Shown here one piece after another: positions 16,791-25,376 of a DNA stretch of 64,000 nucleotides. The DNA comes from Curvibacter gracilis ATCC BAA-807 (lineage in GTDB: Bacteria > Pseudomonadota > Gammaproteobacteria > Burkholderiales > Burkholderiaceae_C). How positions within the stretch are numbered: position 1 is the stretch's first letter; the number at the start of each line of letters is the position of its first letter. The notes under the pieces were generated by a model that had not been told where the DNA came from, searched no databases, and saw only the letters and a program-made list of their open reading frames with translations. The stretch spans positions 124,001-188,000 of the forward strand of contig NZ_JADZ01000014.1 in the NCBI RefSeq assembly GCF_000518645.1, in the 5' to 3' direction. Position numbers and translations under genes: made by a program.

Positions 16791-17597
16791 TCAATCGTTG
16801 CCCAGGTCTTCGGGGTTGAAACGGCTCGGGCCCGTGGCGGGGTCGAATTGGCGCTGGCCGATCTCGATCACCGTGCGGCGGTCCTCCTGCAGGTTCTCGA
16901 TCACCACCTGCAGGGGCCGCCAGCGGCCCGATCCATCCAGTTGCAGCTGGGGGTGGCGCTGCACCTTCAACAAGCGGCCCTGGGTGTCGTGGTACTCGAT
17001 GCGTTCGACCGCCAAGGCGGGCGTCAGCTGGATGACCCGTTTGCCATAGCCGCTGAGCACACCGGGTTTGGGGCGGGCCTCGATCCGCCAGCCGTTGGGC
17101 TCCGCACTCAGCATCTGGTAGTCGAAGTCGGCCACAGCCTCACCCAGCAACTGGCGGTTGTCTTCGAACGTGAGGTCGGTGCCACCAAAGTAGCGGCTCT
17201 CGCGGTCGCCACTCAGCCGTCGGGCCTGGGGCCAGCTGGGCATGCGCAGCCACATCTGGGCACCTGTGCTGCCGCCCTTGCTCTGGCGCAGCACCAGCAG
17301 GCCCAGACCCTTGTCCAGCGCGGGCTCCGTGAACTGCACCCGGACCTTGTCGCCCTCGCTGGAGAAGCGGGTCCACCGCAGCAATGATTTCAGCTCGGCC
17401 TGGCGCTGGGGGCGCTCCACACGCACCCGGATCTGCTCCACCTCGGTCTGCACGCCGCTGCGGTACAGGCTCCAGCTTTGGGCGATCAGCTGGGCAGGAT
17501 CGGGCGTCGTGCCCCAGGCCAGGGAGGCCAGGCCGCTGAGGCAGAGCAGGCTGCCAGCCCGCCGGCAGAGGGGGTGCAGCGCTTGTCGAGGGGTCAT
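16791..17597 (-). CDS. Outer-membrane lipoprotein-sorting (LolA-like) protein
   Basis: This 268-residue protein has a signal peptide (about 1-29, ending LASLAWG) and a LolA/LppX-like open barrel. The blocks ELKSLLRWTRFSSEGDKVRVQFTEPALDKGLGLLVLRQ and RMPSWPQARRLSGDRESRYFGGTDLTFED identify the family often annotated as outer membrane lipoprotein-sorting protein and found beside MMPL/RND transporters. It probably carries a lipid or lipidated product across the periplasm. The start at 17597 overlaps the RND stop (ATGA), and its own stop lies next to the barrel gene, so the genes form one operon. Confidence 0.88.
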   Translation of the reverse strand: MTPRQALHPLCRRAGSLLCLSGLASLAWGTTPDPAQLIAQSWSLYRSGVQTEVEQIRVRVERPQRQAELKSLLRWTRFSSEGDKVRVQFTEPALDKGLGLLVLRQSKGGSTGAQMWLRMPSWPQARRLSGDRESRYFGGTDLTFEDNRQLLGEAVADFDYQMLSAEPNGWRIEARPKPGVLSGYGKRVIQLTPALAVERIEYHDTQGRLLKVQRHPQLQLDGSGRWRPLQVVIENLQEDRRTVIEIGQRQFDPATGPSRFNPEDLGND

Positions 17598-20236
17598 GTC
17601 GGTCGCTCCTGGGAAGATGTGCGGGAGGAGGTGTGGGATGAGGTGAGGGAGGATGTGGCGACGGCTGTGCGGGCGTCGGTGTCGCTCGGCGTGGACCTGG
17701 CTTCCACGCAACTGCGCAGCACGCCGGTCATGAGAAAGAGCGCGCCGAAGGCGCAGGCGATCAGCAGCACGATCATCATCAGGCCGAGTCTCTGGATGGG
17801 CAAAAAGGGTGACAGCAGCAGAAAGCTGAAGCAGACCGCATTGAGTTGGGCATCGATCAGCGTGACGCGCCCGCGCTCATGCAAGGCATAGTGCAGCGCC
17901 TCATCCGGCGTCTCGCCCAGGCCCAGCCGGTGCGCGAAGTCGTCCACCACATAGATGTCGAAGTCGATGGCGGCGTTGATGCCCAGCGCCGTGGCGCAGG
18001 CGCTCGCCTGGTCCAGCGGGATCTGGCACAGCGCCATCAGCACCACCACCACCGAATACGCAAACACAAAGGGCAGGCTGATGGCCAGCGCGCTGCGCAG
18101 GGGGGCCAGGGTGCGCGCGCCTGGCGGCAGGCTTTTGCGCTGGCCCGCCTGGCGCCAACCCAGCCAGATCAGGCACACCCCCAGCACCAGGGGGAAGGAG
18201 GTCAGCACATTCAGCGGCTTGCCCTGGCTGATGTACTGGTCGGTCTGGTGGTAGGTGTGCAGGCGGCCGAAGGGCAGCACCTGCAGGTCTGCAAAGTCCT
18301 TTTCGGCCAGCGCCATCGTGGCGTCCGCAAAGTCGCGCAGGTCGCGGGAGTTGTCTGCCGCATGGGCGGCATACAGCACCAGGCCTTGCTCCGACCAGAA
18401 GTAGCCGGCCAGTTTGTCGTCGTCCAGATCCCAGCGGATCATCTGCAGCAGTTCGTGGGCCTGGGCCCGGTTGGCCGGCAAGGCGGCGTGCACGTCGGGG
18501 CTGCGTTCGGCCAGTTGGCCCAGCTTGTCGAGCACCGAGCGCACCGGCATGGCCCCGGGCAGGGCCGCCACCCGCTGCTGGAATTCGAAGGCCCGGGCGA
18601 GAAAGACCGGGTCCTCGACGGGGGCCTGCCCGGGCTGGGCGTGGCGCGGCAGCACCAGGTAGGACAGGCGTCCGAAGCCGGCGCCACCGGGCCGGTTGAG
18701 CATGGCCCGTGCCCGGTCAACAATGGTGTGGGGCAGGTAGTCGATCGGCCGCTCCTGCACCTTGATCCAGGGGCTGGCGGGGTGGCTGACATCGTGCAGC
18801 ACGATGCCCAGGGCGCAGCCCAGGGCCAGCCCGCTCAGGCCCAGCGAGACGAGCAGGCTTTGCCGGGGGTGCAGGGCGGCGATCCGGCGCCAGGCCGCCT
18901 GGGGCAGCCAGTCGATCGCGAGCAGGTAGCGGCCGTGCAACGCGCCAAGTCGGCCCGGTCGCCCCAGCCGGCCCCCTTGGCCAGAGTGCCCGCAGTGGTG
19001 TCGGCCCAGCTCGTCCGGCACCCCGCCGACGCACAGGTGCAAGGCCGGCAGCACGTTGCCCGCCAGCAGGCGTTGCAAGGCAATGCCCAACGCAGACAGC
19101 ACGCCCACTTCCATGATGCCGCGAATGCCGATCTGGGGCAGGGTGGCAAAGTTGAGGAAGGCGATCAGCGCCACCACATTGAACTTGCCGCGCAAGCCCG
19201 TGCCGACCTGGCGCCACAGCTCGGCCGGCGGGGTGTCGGGTCGCTCGCGCCAGGCATCGTTGTAGGCCTCGAAGGCGCGCACGTTGAAGGAGATGCCCGA
19301 CACGATCAGGGCCGACAGCACCAGCAGAAAATAGACCCGTTCATGCACCGGCAGGCCCTGAAAGCGAAGCCCCATCCAGTCCATCACCGGGATGGCGGCG
19401 CGCACCAGCACGAAAGACATCAGGATCACAGCGCTGACCTGCACCGCCTGGCGCCATGAGCCCAGGGAGAACACCGCCGCCAGGGTGGCAATCAGCAGGC
19501 CCAGGGTCGAGTAGAAAAGCACGTCCGAGATCAGCGCGTAGTGCATCAGCCCGCGGGCCACGGCCCAACCCCCCAGGCTGACATTGGCGTAGGCGGGCGC
19601 TGGTCGGATATCGCCTTTGAACAGCATCCACTGCCAGGTGGGGGTGTCGCGTTGCTCCAGATAGCGCGCGCACCGTTCCAGAATGCCTTGCTCGCTGTAG
19701 TCGGGCGGCAGAAAGACAATGATCTGCGCATGATCGAAGCCAGGGCCGACCAGCACCGGGTACACCGAGCTGTCCTGCTGCACCTGGCGCTTCCAGCCGG
19801 CCAGGTCAAAGCCGGCCGGCACCTGCCCTTGCGAGTCCAGCAGGGCCTGCGAAAGGTGCGGGCGGCTCTCCAGTGTGGGCTTGCCGTCCTGTGTGTCGAC
19901 CCGATAGTCCGCGCTGTTGCTGGCCAGGCTCCAGACCACGCCCTCGGGAAACTGCGTGCGCAGTTCCTGGCTCATGCGGATGATCTGGCCGAGGCCCTGC
20001 GTGTCGATGCCCTGCGGAAAGTCCAACACAAAGGACAGCGTGTCGCCCTGGGTCAGCTCCGGGTGCGTGGCGGCCTCGCGCTGCCAGCGTTCGTAGCGGT
20101 TGTCGCTGTCCAGCAGCGCGTCCTGCACGATGCCGGCGCTTTGCACATGCAGGTTGAGCCAGGCGCCCACCAGGGTGATCAGCAGCGCGAGCGCGACCAG
20201 CCAACGCGCTCTTGTCGGGTTGAGCTTCAGGTCCAT
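17594..20236 (-). CDS. RND/MMPL-family exporter
   Basis: This 880-residue inner-membrane protein has the RND double-repeat layout: one helix at about 11-30, a large periplasmic loop, then a bundle around DVLFYSTLGLLIATLAAVF; a second loop, then the C-terminal bundle with LIWLGWRQAG, FVFAYSVVVVLMALCQIPLD and GINAAIDFDIYVVDDFAHRLG. The last block is the sterol-sensing/MMPL pattern with acidic residues suited to proton coupling. Proteins of this branch (hopanoid or mycolate-type exporters) move lipids out of the inner membrane. It starts at ATG 20236, 14 bp behind the acyl-ACP-reductase-like gene, and overlaps the LolA-like gene. Confidence 0.9.
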   Translation of the reverse strand: MDLKLNPTRARWLVALALLITLVGAWLNLHVQSAGIVQDALLDSDNRYERWQREAATHPELTQGDTLSFVLDFPQGIDTQGLGQIIRMSQELRTQFPEGVVWSLASNSADYRVDTQDGKPTLESRPHLSQALLDSQGQVPAGFDLAGWKRQVQQDSSVYPVLVGPGFDHAQIIVFLPPDYSEQGILERCARYLEQRDTPTWQWMLFKGDIRPAPAYANVSLGGWAVARGLMHYALISDVLFYSTLGLLIATLAAVFSLGSWRQAVQVSAVILMSFVLVRAAIPVMDWMGLRFQGLPVHERVYFLLVLSALIVSGISFNVRAFEAYNDAWRERPDTPPAELWRQVGTGLRGKFNVVALIAFLNFATLPQIGIRGIMEVGVLSALGIALQRLLAGNVLPALHLCVGGVPDELGRHHCGHSGQGGRLGRPGRLGALHGRYLLAIDWLPQAAWRRIAALHPRQSLLVSLGLSGLALGCALGIVLHDVSHPASPWIKVQERPIDYLPHTIVDRARAMLNRPGGAGFGRLSYLVLPRHAQPGQAPVEDPVFLARAFEFQQRVAALPGAMPVRSVLDKLGQLAERSPDVHAALPANRAQAHELLQMIRWDLDDDKLAGYFWSEQGLVLYAAHAADNSRDLRDFADATMALAEKDFADLQVLPFGRLHTYHQTDQYISQGKPLNVLTSFPLVLGVCLIWLGWRQAGQRKSLPPGARTLAPLRSALAISLPFVFAYSVVVVLMALCQIPLDQASACATALGINAAIDFDIYVVDDFAHRLGLGETPDEALHYALHERGRVTLIDAQLNAVCFSFLLLSPFLPIQRLGLMMIVLLIACAFGALFLMTGVLRSCVEARSTPSDTDARTAVATSSLTSSHTSSRTSSQERPT

Positions 20237-20250
20237 GATCGATGCCCGGT

Positions 20251-21414
20251 TCAGGTGGAGGATGCGGCGCCCAGGCCCTGGGTGCCCAATCCCTGGCCCG
20301 CCGCACGCCCCAGCTCCAGCCCGAAATCGCTCACCAGGTGGCCGAAGCAATGGGGCGCCGGCAGGCCCAGCTCGAGCGACTGGAACGCCTCGCGCACCAG
20401 GGCCATGTTGCTGTCCGAGACCTCGAACCAGTCGCGGGTGAGGGCGCTGGGGTTGTGCTCGCGGTACACCGCATGGAACAGTGACATGGCCTCGGCAAAG
20501 CAGCCAAAGACCGTGCCTTGCGACAGGTGAAGCTTGTTCCAGCTGAGGGGGCCCAGCACGTATTTCAGATGTGGTGAATGGCCGTTGCCGGCGTCCTGTC
20601 GCACCACCTTGCCCTCGCAGCGGGCCAGTGTTTCGGCGTCGAGGTTGGCCGGCTCGGCCACGTCCACCACCAGCAGGCGTCGGTGGGGCCGCCGCAGGCG
20701 CTCGACCGTGGCGGGGTCCAGCTTCGACTCGGCGCTGTGGGTGCAGGCGACCACCACATCGAAATGCCCGGCCTGCTCGAGGTCACTGGTCACGTTGATG
20801 CCTGTCTCGGCCCAGAACTGGGTCAGAAGAGAGGCGTTGGCCCCATAGCCGACCACGTCGTGGCGTTGCCGCTGCAGCTCGTGCGAGACCGCAGCGCCCA
20901 GGATGCCATACGGCCCGATCACCAGGATGCGGGGCCGCACCAGGCCCGCGCGGCGAATCGCCCGGGCCACGTCCTGGCACAGCAGGTGGGCCGTGCCGTT
21001 GTCGCCGATGGTGAACAGCAGCTCCGGGAAGCGCTCGCGCAGCTCGGCGCCGTCGCGGCCGAACAGGCGCTTGGTCGATGCGGCCAGCAGCACCACCCGG
21101 GCACCCTGGTCCTGGGACCAGGCCACGGCATCGATGAAGACCTTCTTGGCGCGTTTGCGGTCCTCGCGGTCGTACATCTGCGCGGCGGTGAAGGGGATGC
21201 CGCGCACCTGCCCGGCCACATCACCAAGGTAGACGCGGGGCCCGCTGGCGTGCCGATGGGCCGGTGAGCCGGCGGGGAAGAAGCGCCGCCGCTCGGCTTC
21301 GTCGCGGATGTTGGTGATGAAGGCCACATCCAGGCCGGGGCGGTCGGTCAACAGGCGCAAGGCCTTGCGGTGGTCTGCGGCGGCCAGTGCGGCGCGCCAG
21401 AGTGTGCTGAGCAT
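20251..21414 (-). CDS. Acyl-ACP reductase (AAR)-like Rossmann enzyme
   Basis: This 387-residue protein has an N-terminal domain and a Rossmann fold with VIGPYGILGAAVS (GxxGxxG, Gly167-Gly173). Comparison from memory with cyanobacterial long-chain acyl-ACP reductase shows matching blocks in the same order: KKVFIDAVAWSQDQG with RKVLNAMSHAQKHG, FTIGDNGTAHLLCQDV with FTTGNTHTAYVICRQV, and TVFGCFAEAMSL with QMFACFAEAMLL. The last contains the cysteine (Cys305 here) that carries the acyl group in AAR. AAR reduces acyl-ACP/CoA to fatty aldehyde with NADPH. A GAAGGAA site precedes the ATG. It is the first gene of the RND/LolA/barrel operon. A related NAD(P)-dependent dehydrogenase is the alternative. 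Confidence 0.7.
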   Translation of the reverse strand: MLSTLWRAALAAADHRKALRLLTDRPGLDVAFITNIRDEAERRRFFPAGSPAHRHASGPRVYLGDVAGQVRGIPFTAAQMYDREDRKRAKKVFIDAVAWSQDQGARVVLLAASTKRLFGRDGAELRERFPELLFTIGDNGTAHLLCQDVARAIRRAGLVRPRILVIGPYGILGAAVSHELQRQRHDVVGYGANASLLTQFWAETGINVTSDLEQAGHFDVVVACTHSAESKLDPATVERLRRPHRRLLVVDVAEPANLDAETLARCEGKVVRQDAGNGHSPHLKYVLGPLSWNKLHLSQGTVFGCFAEAMSLFHAVYREHNPSALTRDWFEVSDSNMALVREAFQSLELGLPAPHCFGHLVSDFGLELGRAAGQGLGTQGLGAASST

Positions 21415-21506
21415 GGGCTGGGTTCCTTCGGGTCCGTCGATTCCCCTTGGGAATGTGTCGGCTGACCCATGGTGTCCATGCTAGAAAAGGCACAGATGCC
21501 TTCCCA

Positions 21507-21522
21507 TACGGTGCTGACCGTA
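21507..21522. promoter_or_regulatory. Perfect 16-bp dyad upstream of the AAR-like operon
   Basis: TACGGT-GCTG-ACCGTA is a perfect inverted repeat in the 112-bp gap between the kinase stop (21527) and the reductase start (21414). On the minus strand a -10-like TAGCAT lies at 21481-21476 with no good -35, which puts the dyad centre about 44 bp upstream of the expected transcription start. That is a typical position for a NarL/LuxR-type activator. The adjacent response regulator has such a DNA-binding domain. The binding partner is inferred. Confidence 0.55.
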
Positions 21523-21526
21523 GTTT

Positions 21527-23431
21527 TCAGTGGGCCTCGGGCGGGTGGCGCTCCGGCACCTCAGGCACAAAGATGCCGAAGCAGCTGCCCTGCCGCAAGC
21601 GCGACCGCACCCGCAGCCCATAGCCGCTGCGCTCACACAGCGAGCGCACGATGAACAAGCCCAGGCCGTGGCCCTCGGGTGCCGCGTGCCGGCCTTGGCG
21701 GAAGGGCGCCTGCAGCGCCTGGATGTCGGCGGGCAGCAGGCCCGGCCCGGTATCGAGCACCTGGATCTCGATGCCACCCGGGCGGCGCCGAGCCCCCAGC
21801 AGCACCCGGCCCTTGGGTGGGGTGTAGCGCAAGGCGTTGCTGATCAGGTTGCCCAGGATGCGACGCAGCACCGTGGCGGAGGCGTCGATGTCGATGCGGT
21901 TGTCGACATAGCGCAGCTGCAGATCGCGGGCCTGGGCCTGGTCGCGGTGGTCGCGCACCAGCTCCGCCAGCAAGGTGCCCAGTTCAATGTGCTCGGGCGG
22001 TTCCGGCAGGCTGTCGCGGGTTTCCTCGATGATGCCGCGCAGCAGTGACTCGGCATAGTCGAGGCTGCGATGCAGGTGCTGGGCGATGCCCTCGGCCTGG
22101 GGCTCGTTTTGCAGGGCGCCGATGGCCAGGCGCAGGGCCCCGAGGGGCTGAGAAATATCGTGGCTGGCGCTGGCCAGTTGCAGGCCCTGCCGCTGGGCGT
22201 GCTGCAGCGCGCTGCGCCGCTCGGTCTCGGCGCGCAGCAGTTCCTCGGCTTCGGCCAGGCGACGCACGCGGGCTTCGGCCTGGTGGCGTTGTGCCTGTCG
22301 CACCTGGTTGACCAGGGCCACCGAAAAGAAGCTGCATTCCAGCAGCAGCCCGAACTTGGGGTAGTGGAAGAAGTTCACGCCGGGCAGCGGGTTCTGGCCC
22401 ATGATGCCCATGAGGAACAGCGCAAAGCCAAACAGCACCAGGCAGGCTGAACCCAGCAGGTACAGGCGCGCCCCGGGCAGGCGGTCGCGCAGTGCCAGGG
22501 TGGCGGTGATCAGGGCCAGCACCCCATAGGCGCTGGCCCAGACCATCAGCATGACTTCGATCTGGGGGCGGTGGATCCAGGGCAGGGTGGCCGCCATCAG
22601 GATCAGCCCGCCCAGGTGCACGATGTACAGGCGGGGGTAGCGTTGGCGCACCCTCAGAAAGTGCACCGCAAACAAGGCGTGGCTGGCCAGGCACAACAGG
22701 GCGAACAGCGAGGGCGCCACGTTGTTCCAGCGCGGCGATTCGGGCCACAGGTAGGCAAAGCCGTAGCCACTGGTTTGCGAGACCAGGCACATCTCGCTGA
22801 ACACCAGCGCGGCATAGGCCAGATAGGCCCGCGGCCCGCCGACAAAGCGGTAGACGAACACCACGGTGAGCAAGGTCAGCATGATGCCCAGCACCATGCC
22901 GTGCAGCAGATGCTCCAGGGTGTTCTGGCGCTGGGCCGTGGCCGGGTCCAGCAGTTGCAGCTGCAGTCGTCCGTTGACGTGCAGGCTGTAGTCCAGCTCG
23001 ATCAGGTGGCGCCCGGGCGTGAGGGTCAGGGGCAGCTGCCACTGGGGCTGCAGCAGCGGTCGGTCCGCAAACCCTGCCGTGGGGCCCTGGTCCACCAGCG
23101 TCTGCTGGCTTGTGGCATCGCGCTGGGTGACCCGCAGGGCCAGCACATCAGGCACCCCCAGGTGCAGAACCGCGTGTTGCGGCCGGTCTTGATCGTTGAC
23201 CAGCCACACGCGCTCGTGGCGCAGTCCGCCAGCGGCGGGCAAGTCCTGAAGGCACCCGGCCAGTGCCAGCACCTGCGCGCCCACGGCGGGGCGGCAGGGC
23301 GTCGGCGCCGCGCTGCTCAGCCCCGTGGGGCCGGCCGGCGCGGCGGCAGCCGACTTGTAGAATCCGGCCCAGCCCCCGATCAGGCCCGCGCACAAGGCGA
23401 GCAAAGTCATTTGAATCCAACGTCGTGCCAT
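21527..23431 (-). CDS. 7TM-DISM sensor histidine kinase
   Basis: From ATG 23431 the protein has 634 residues: a signal-like helix (8-22), an extracytoplasmic domain of 7TMR-DISM extracellular type (about 45-165), seven transmembrane segments (about 172-378), a coiled-coil linker, then HisKA and HATPase domains. The phosphoacceptor is His424 in SASHDISQPLGAL. The N-box is LGNLISNALRYTP (526-538), with DTGPG at 560 and GHGLGL at 588. Its start codon overlaps that of the divergent response regulator by two bases (CATG at 23429-23432); an internal ATG at 23410 (MTLLALCAG) is an alternative. It reads toward the AAR-like operon. Confidence 0.92.
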   Translation of the reverse strand: MARRWIQMTLLALCAGLIGGWAGFYKSAAAAPAGPTGLSSAAPTPCRPAVGAQVLALAGCLQDLPAAGGLRHERVWLVNDQDRPQHAVLHLGVPDVLALRVTQRDATSQQTLVDQGPTAGFADRPLLQPQWQLPLTLTPGRHLIELDYSLHVNGRLQLQLLDPATAQRQNTLEHLLHGMVLGIMLTLLTVVFVYRFVGGPRAYLAYAALVFSEMCLVSQTSGYGFAYLWPESPRWNNVAPSLFALLCLASHALFAVHFLRVRQRYPRLYIVHLGGLILMAATLPWIHRPQIEVMLMVWASAYGVLALITATLALRDRLPGARLYLLGSACLVLFGFALFLMGIMGQNPLPGVNFFHYPKFGLLLECSFFSVALVNQVRQAQRHQAEARVRRLAEAEELLRAETERRSALQHAQRQGLQLASASHDISQPLGALRLAIGALQNEPQAEGIAQHLHRSLDYAESLLRGIIEETRDSLPEPPEHIELGTLLAELVRDHRDQAQARDLQLRYVDNRIDIDASATVLRRILGNLISNALRYTPPKGRVLLGARRRPGGIEIQVLDTGPGLLPADIQALQAPFRQGRHAAPEGHGLGLFIVRSLCERSGYGLRVRSRLRQGSCFGIFVPEVPERHPPEAH

Positions 23432-24089
23432 GTCCGCCACTGTTCCCAAGACACTCCTGCTCGCTGATGACCACACCTTGTTCCGCGAGGGTTTGAAGTT
23501 GTTGCTGGGCACCATGCCCGGCGTGCGCATTGTCGCGGAGACAGGGGATCTTTCAACGCCCAAGGCGCTGGTGCAGCAGCATCAGCCTGATCTTCTGCTG
23601 CTCGACTACCACATGCCCGGTGGCGACACCGCCGCGCTGGCCATGTACTTGCGTCAGCGCCATCCCGCCATGCGCCTGGTGATGCTGACCGGGGCGGCCA
23701 ACCCCTGGGTGTTGCGCCAGTTGGTGGAGCTGGGGGCGGATGCGGTGCTGCTCAAGGCCCTGGACGCCCAGGCCTTGCAGCGCTGTCTGACCGAGGTCCT
23801 GGCGGGGCGGCGGGTGCTGCCCCCCGAGGTGAAGGCCTTGATGGCGCAGCAGGAGGTCGAACTGACGCGCCGCGAGATGCAGATCCTCAAGCTGGTGTAC
23901 GACGGGATGTCGAATGCCGGGATCGCCGAGCTGCTGTCGCTGTCGCCCAAGACCGTGGACAAGCACCGCGAGAACTTCATGCGCAAGATGGGCGTCAGCA
24001 GTGCGCCCCAGTTGGTGCGCAAGGTCCATGAGCTGCGTTTGTTTGAAGAGCGTCCGGAGTCCGTGCCGGACGGCGCGGGCCTGCCATGA
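23430..24089 (+). CDS. LuxR/NarL-family response regulator
   Basis: This 219-residue protein has a receiver domain (acidic residues in LLADDHTLF, phosphoacceptor Asp in LLLLDYHMP at about residue 57, Lys in DAVLLKAL) and a C-terminal LuxR HTH (LTRREMQILKLVYDGMSNAGIAELLSLSPKTVDKHRENFMRKMGV). It is the partner of the divergent 7TM kinase. Its start lies against the kinase start with no intergenic space, and its stop overlaps the photolyase-like gene (ATGA). The recognition helix SPKTVDKHR is ordinary for the family. Likely target: the dyad at 21507-21522. Confidence 0.93.
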   Translation: MSATVPKTLLLADDHTLFREGLKLLLGTMPGVRIVAETGDLSTPKALVQQHQPDLLLLDYHMPGGDTAALAMYLRQRHPAMRLVMLTGAANPWVLRQLVELGADAVLLKALDAQALQRCLTEVLAGRRVLPPEVKALMAQQEVELTRREMQILKLVYDGMSNAGIAELLSLSPKTVDKHRENFMRKMGVSSAPQLVRKVHELRLFEERPESVPDGAGLP

Positions 24090-25357
24090 CCCGATGGCAT
24101 CAAACGGCGCCGCACGACGAGGGTGCGGCCCCTGTCGCCCAGCCCTGGGCGGGCGCCACCACGGCCCACCACCCGGTGGCCCTGCCCACCCTGGACCAGG
24201 CCTGGGCCCGGTTGGCTGCGCTCGATCCTGCGGCCTATGCCCGCACCCGCAATGCCTTGGACGGGGCCGTCAGCGGGCTGTCGCCCTACATCACCCATGG
24301 TCTGCTGAGCCTGCCGCAGGTGCTGGCGGGCGTGCACCAGCACCACCCGATGGCCGTGCAGCACAAGTTTGTCTACGAGCTGGGCTGGCGCGAGTTCGGT
24401 CGCCATGTCTGGGCGCAGCAGGGGGCAGGCATTTTTCGCTCGCTGCACCCCGGCCCCTTGCCGGACGAGGCCTACGCCCCCCAGTTGCCGCCTGACATCC
24501 GACAGGGCTGCACCGGTGTGCCCGTGGTGGACCGGGCCGTGCAGGCGCTCTATGCCACGGGCCACCTGCACAACCACGCCCGCATGTGGTTGGCGAGCTA
24601 TGTGGTGCACGTGCGCAAGGTGCATTGGCGGGCGGGGGCCGACTGGCTGTATGCCCATCTGCTCGATGGTGACCTGGCCAGCAACCACCTGAGCTGGCAA
24701 TGGGTGGCGGGCACGGGCAGCAGCAAGCCCTATGTGTTCAACGCCGAGAACGTGGCGCGCTTTGCGCCCGCCGCCTGGCACAGCGAGGGCAGCGTGATCG
24801 ACACCGATTACGAAGCGCTGGATCGGATGGCGCGCAGCCCCGGTGCCGTGGTGCCAGCGGCTGCGTTGGCACCTGTGCTCACCGAGCCTGCCCTGTCCAG
24901 CCAGCCACCCGACTGGCTGGGGGCCCGCCCGCCCCAGGCCGCCGACGTGGCGGGGCGCGAAGTCTGGCTGGTGCACCCCTGGCAGCTCGGGGCCTTGCCC
25001 GCGGATCTGCCCGCTGACACGGTGGTGGTCGGCCTGTGGCTGGCCGATTTTCACCAGGCCTGGCCCTGGAGCGAGGCGCGCTGGCGTTTTGTCGGCACCC
25101 GCCTGGCTGAGCTGGCCGGCTTGCATTGGTGGGGCGATGCCGAGGCGGTGGGCCGCGCCCTGGCCGCCGCACGCAGGGTGCGCAGCGTGGCCGAGCCGCA
25201 TCTGCAGCCCTGGCTCGGCCAGTGGGCCCAGGCGTTGCCCGCGCCCAGGCTGTTCCCGCGGGTGGAGCGGGCCTGCACCTCGTTTTCGCAGTGGTGGACG
25301 CGTGCCTCCAAGGGCTTCGACAGCGCGGCCGATCTGCTGAGCCAAAGCCAGGGCTGA
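24086..25357 (+). CDS. Photolyase/cryptochrome-like FAD protein with the catalytic domain first
   Basis: This 423-residue protein has the photolyase FAD domain at residues 25-255, at the front instead of the back. The motifs are YARTRNALDGAVSGLSPYITHGLLS, HKFVYELGWREFGRH, TGVPVVDRAVQALYATGHLHNHARMWLAS and LDGDLASNHLSWQWVAGTGSSKPYVFN. A further domain follows (about 290-400: REVWLVHPWQLGALP, VVGLWLADFHQAWPWSEARW, LHWWGD) that looks like the alpha/beta domain normally found at the N-terminus. Photolyases use FADH and light to split pyrimidine dimers; cryptochromes signal. Coupling to a response regulator by ATGA overlap suggests light-related control. Confidence 0.85.
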   Translation: MTRWHQTAPHDEGAAPVAQPWAGATTAHHPVALPTLDQAWARLAALDPAAYARTRNALDGAVSGLSPYITHGLLSLPQVLAGVHQHHPMAVQHKFVYELGWREFGRHVWAQQGAGIFRSLHPGPLPDEAYAPQLPPDIRQGCTGVPVVDRAVQALYATGHLHNHARMWLASYVVHVRKVHWRAGADWLYAHLLDGDLASNHLSWQWVAGTGSSKPYVFNAENVARFAPAAWHSEGSVIDTDYEALDRMARSPGAVVPAAALAPVLTEPALSSQPPDWLGARPPQAADVAGREVWLVHPWQLGALPADLPADTVVVGLWLADFHQAWPWSEARWRFVGTRLAELAGLHWWGDAEAVGRALAAARRVRSVAEPHLQPWLGQWAQALPAPRLFPRVERACTSFSQWWTRASKGFDSAADLLSQSQG

Positions 25358-25376
25358 AGGGCCTCGCCCGCGCGCC

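Noticed and set aside
18800-19100. Possible frameshift in the RND exporter gene around a Gly/His/Arg-rich stretch
   Set aside because: The frame stays open, both sides keep RND motifs, and such loops between membrane bundles are variable. I see no better alternative frame.
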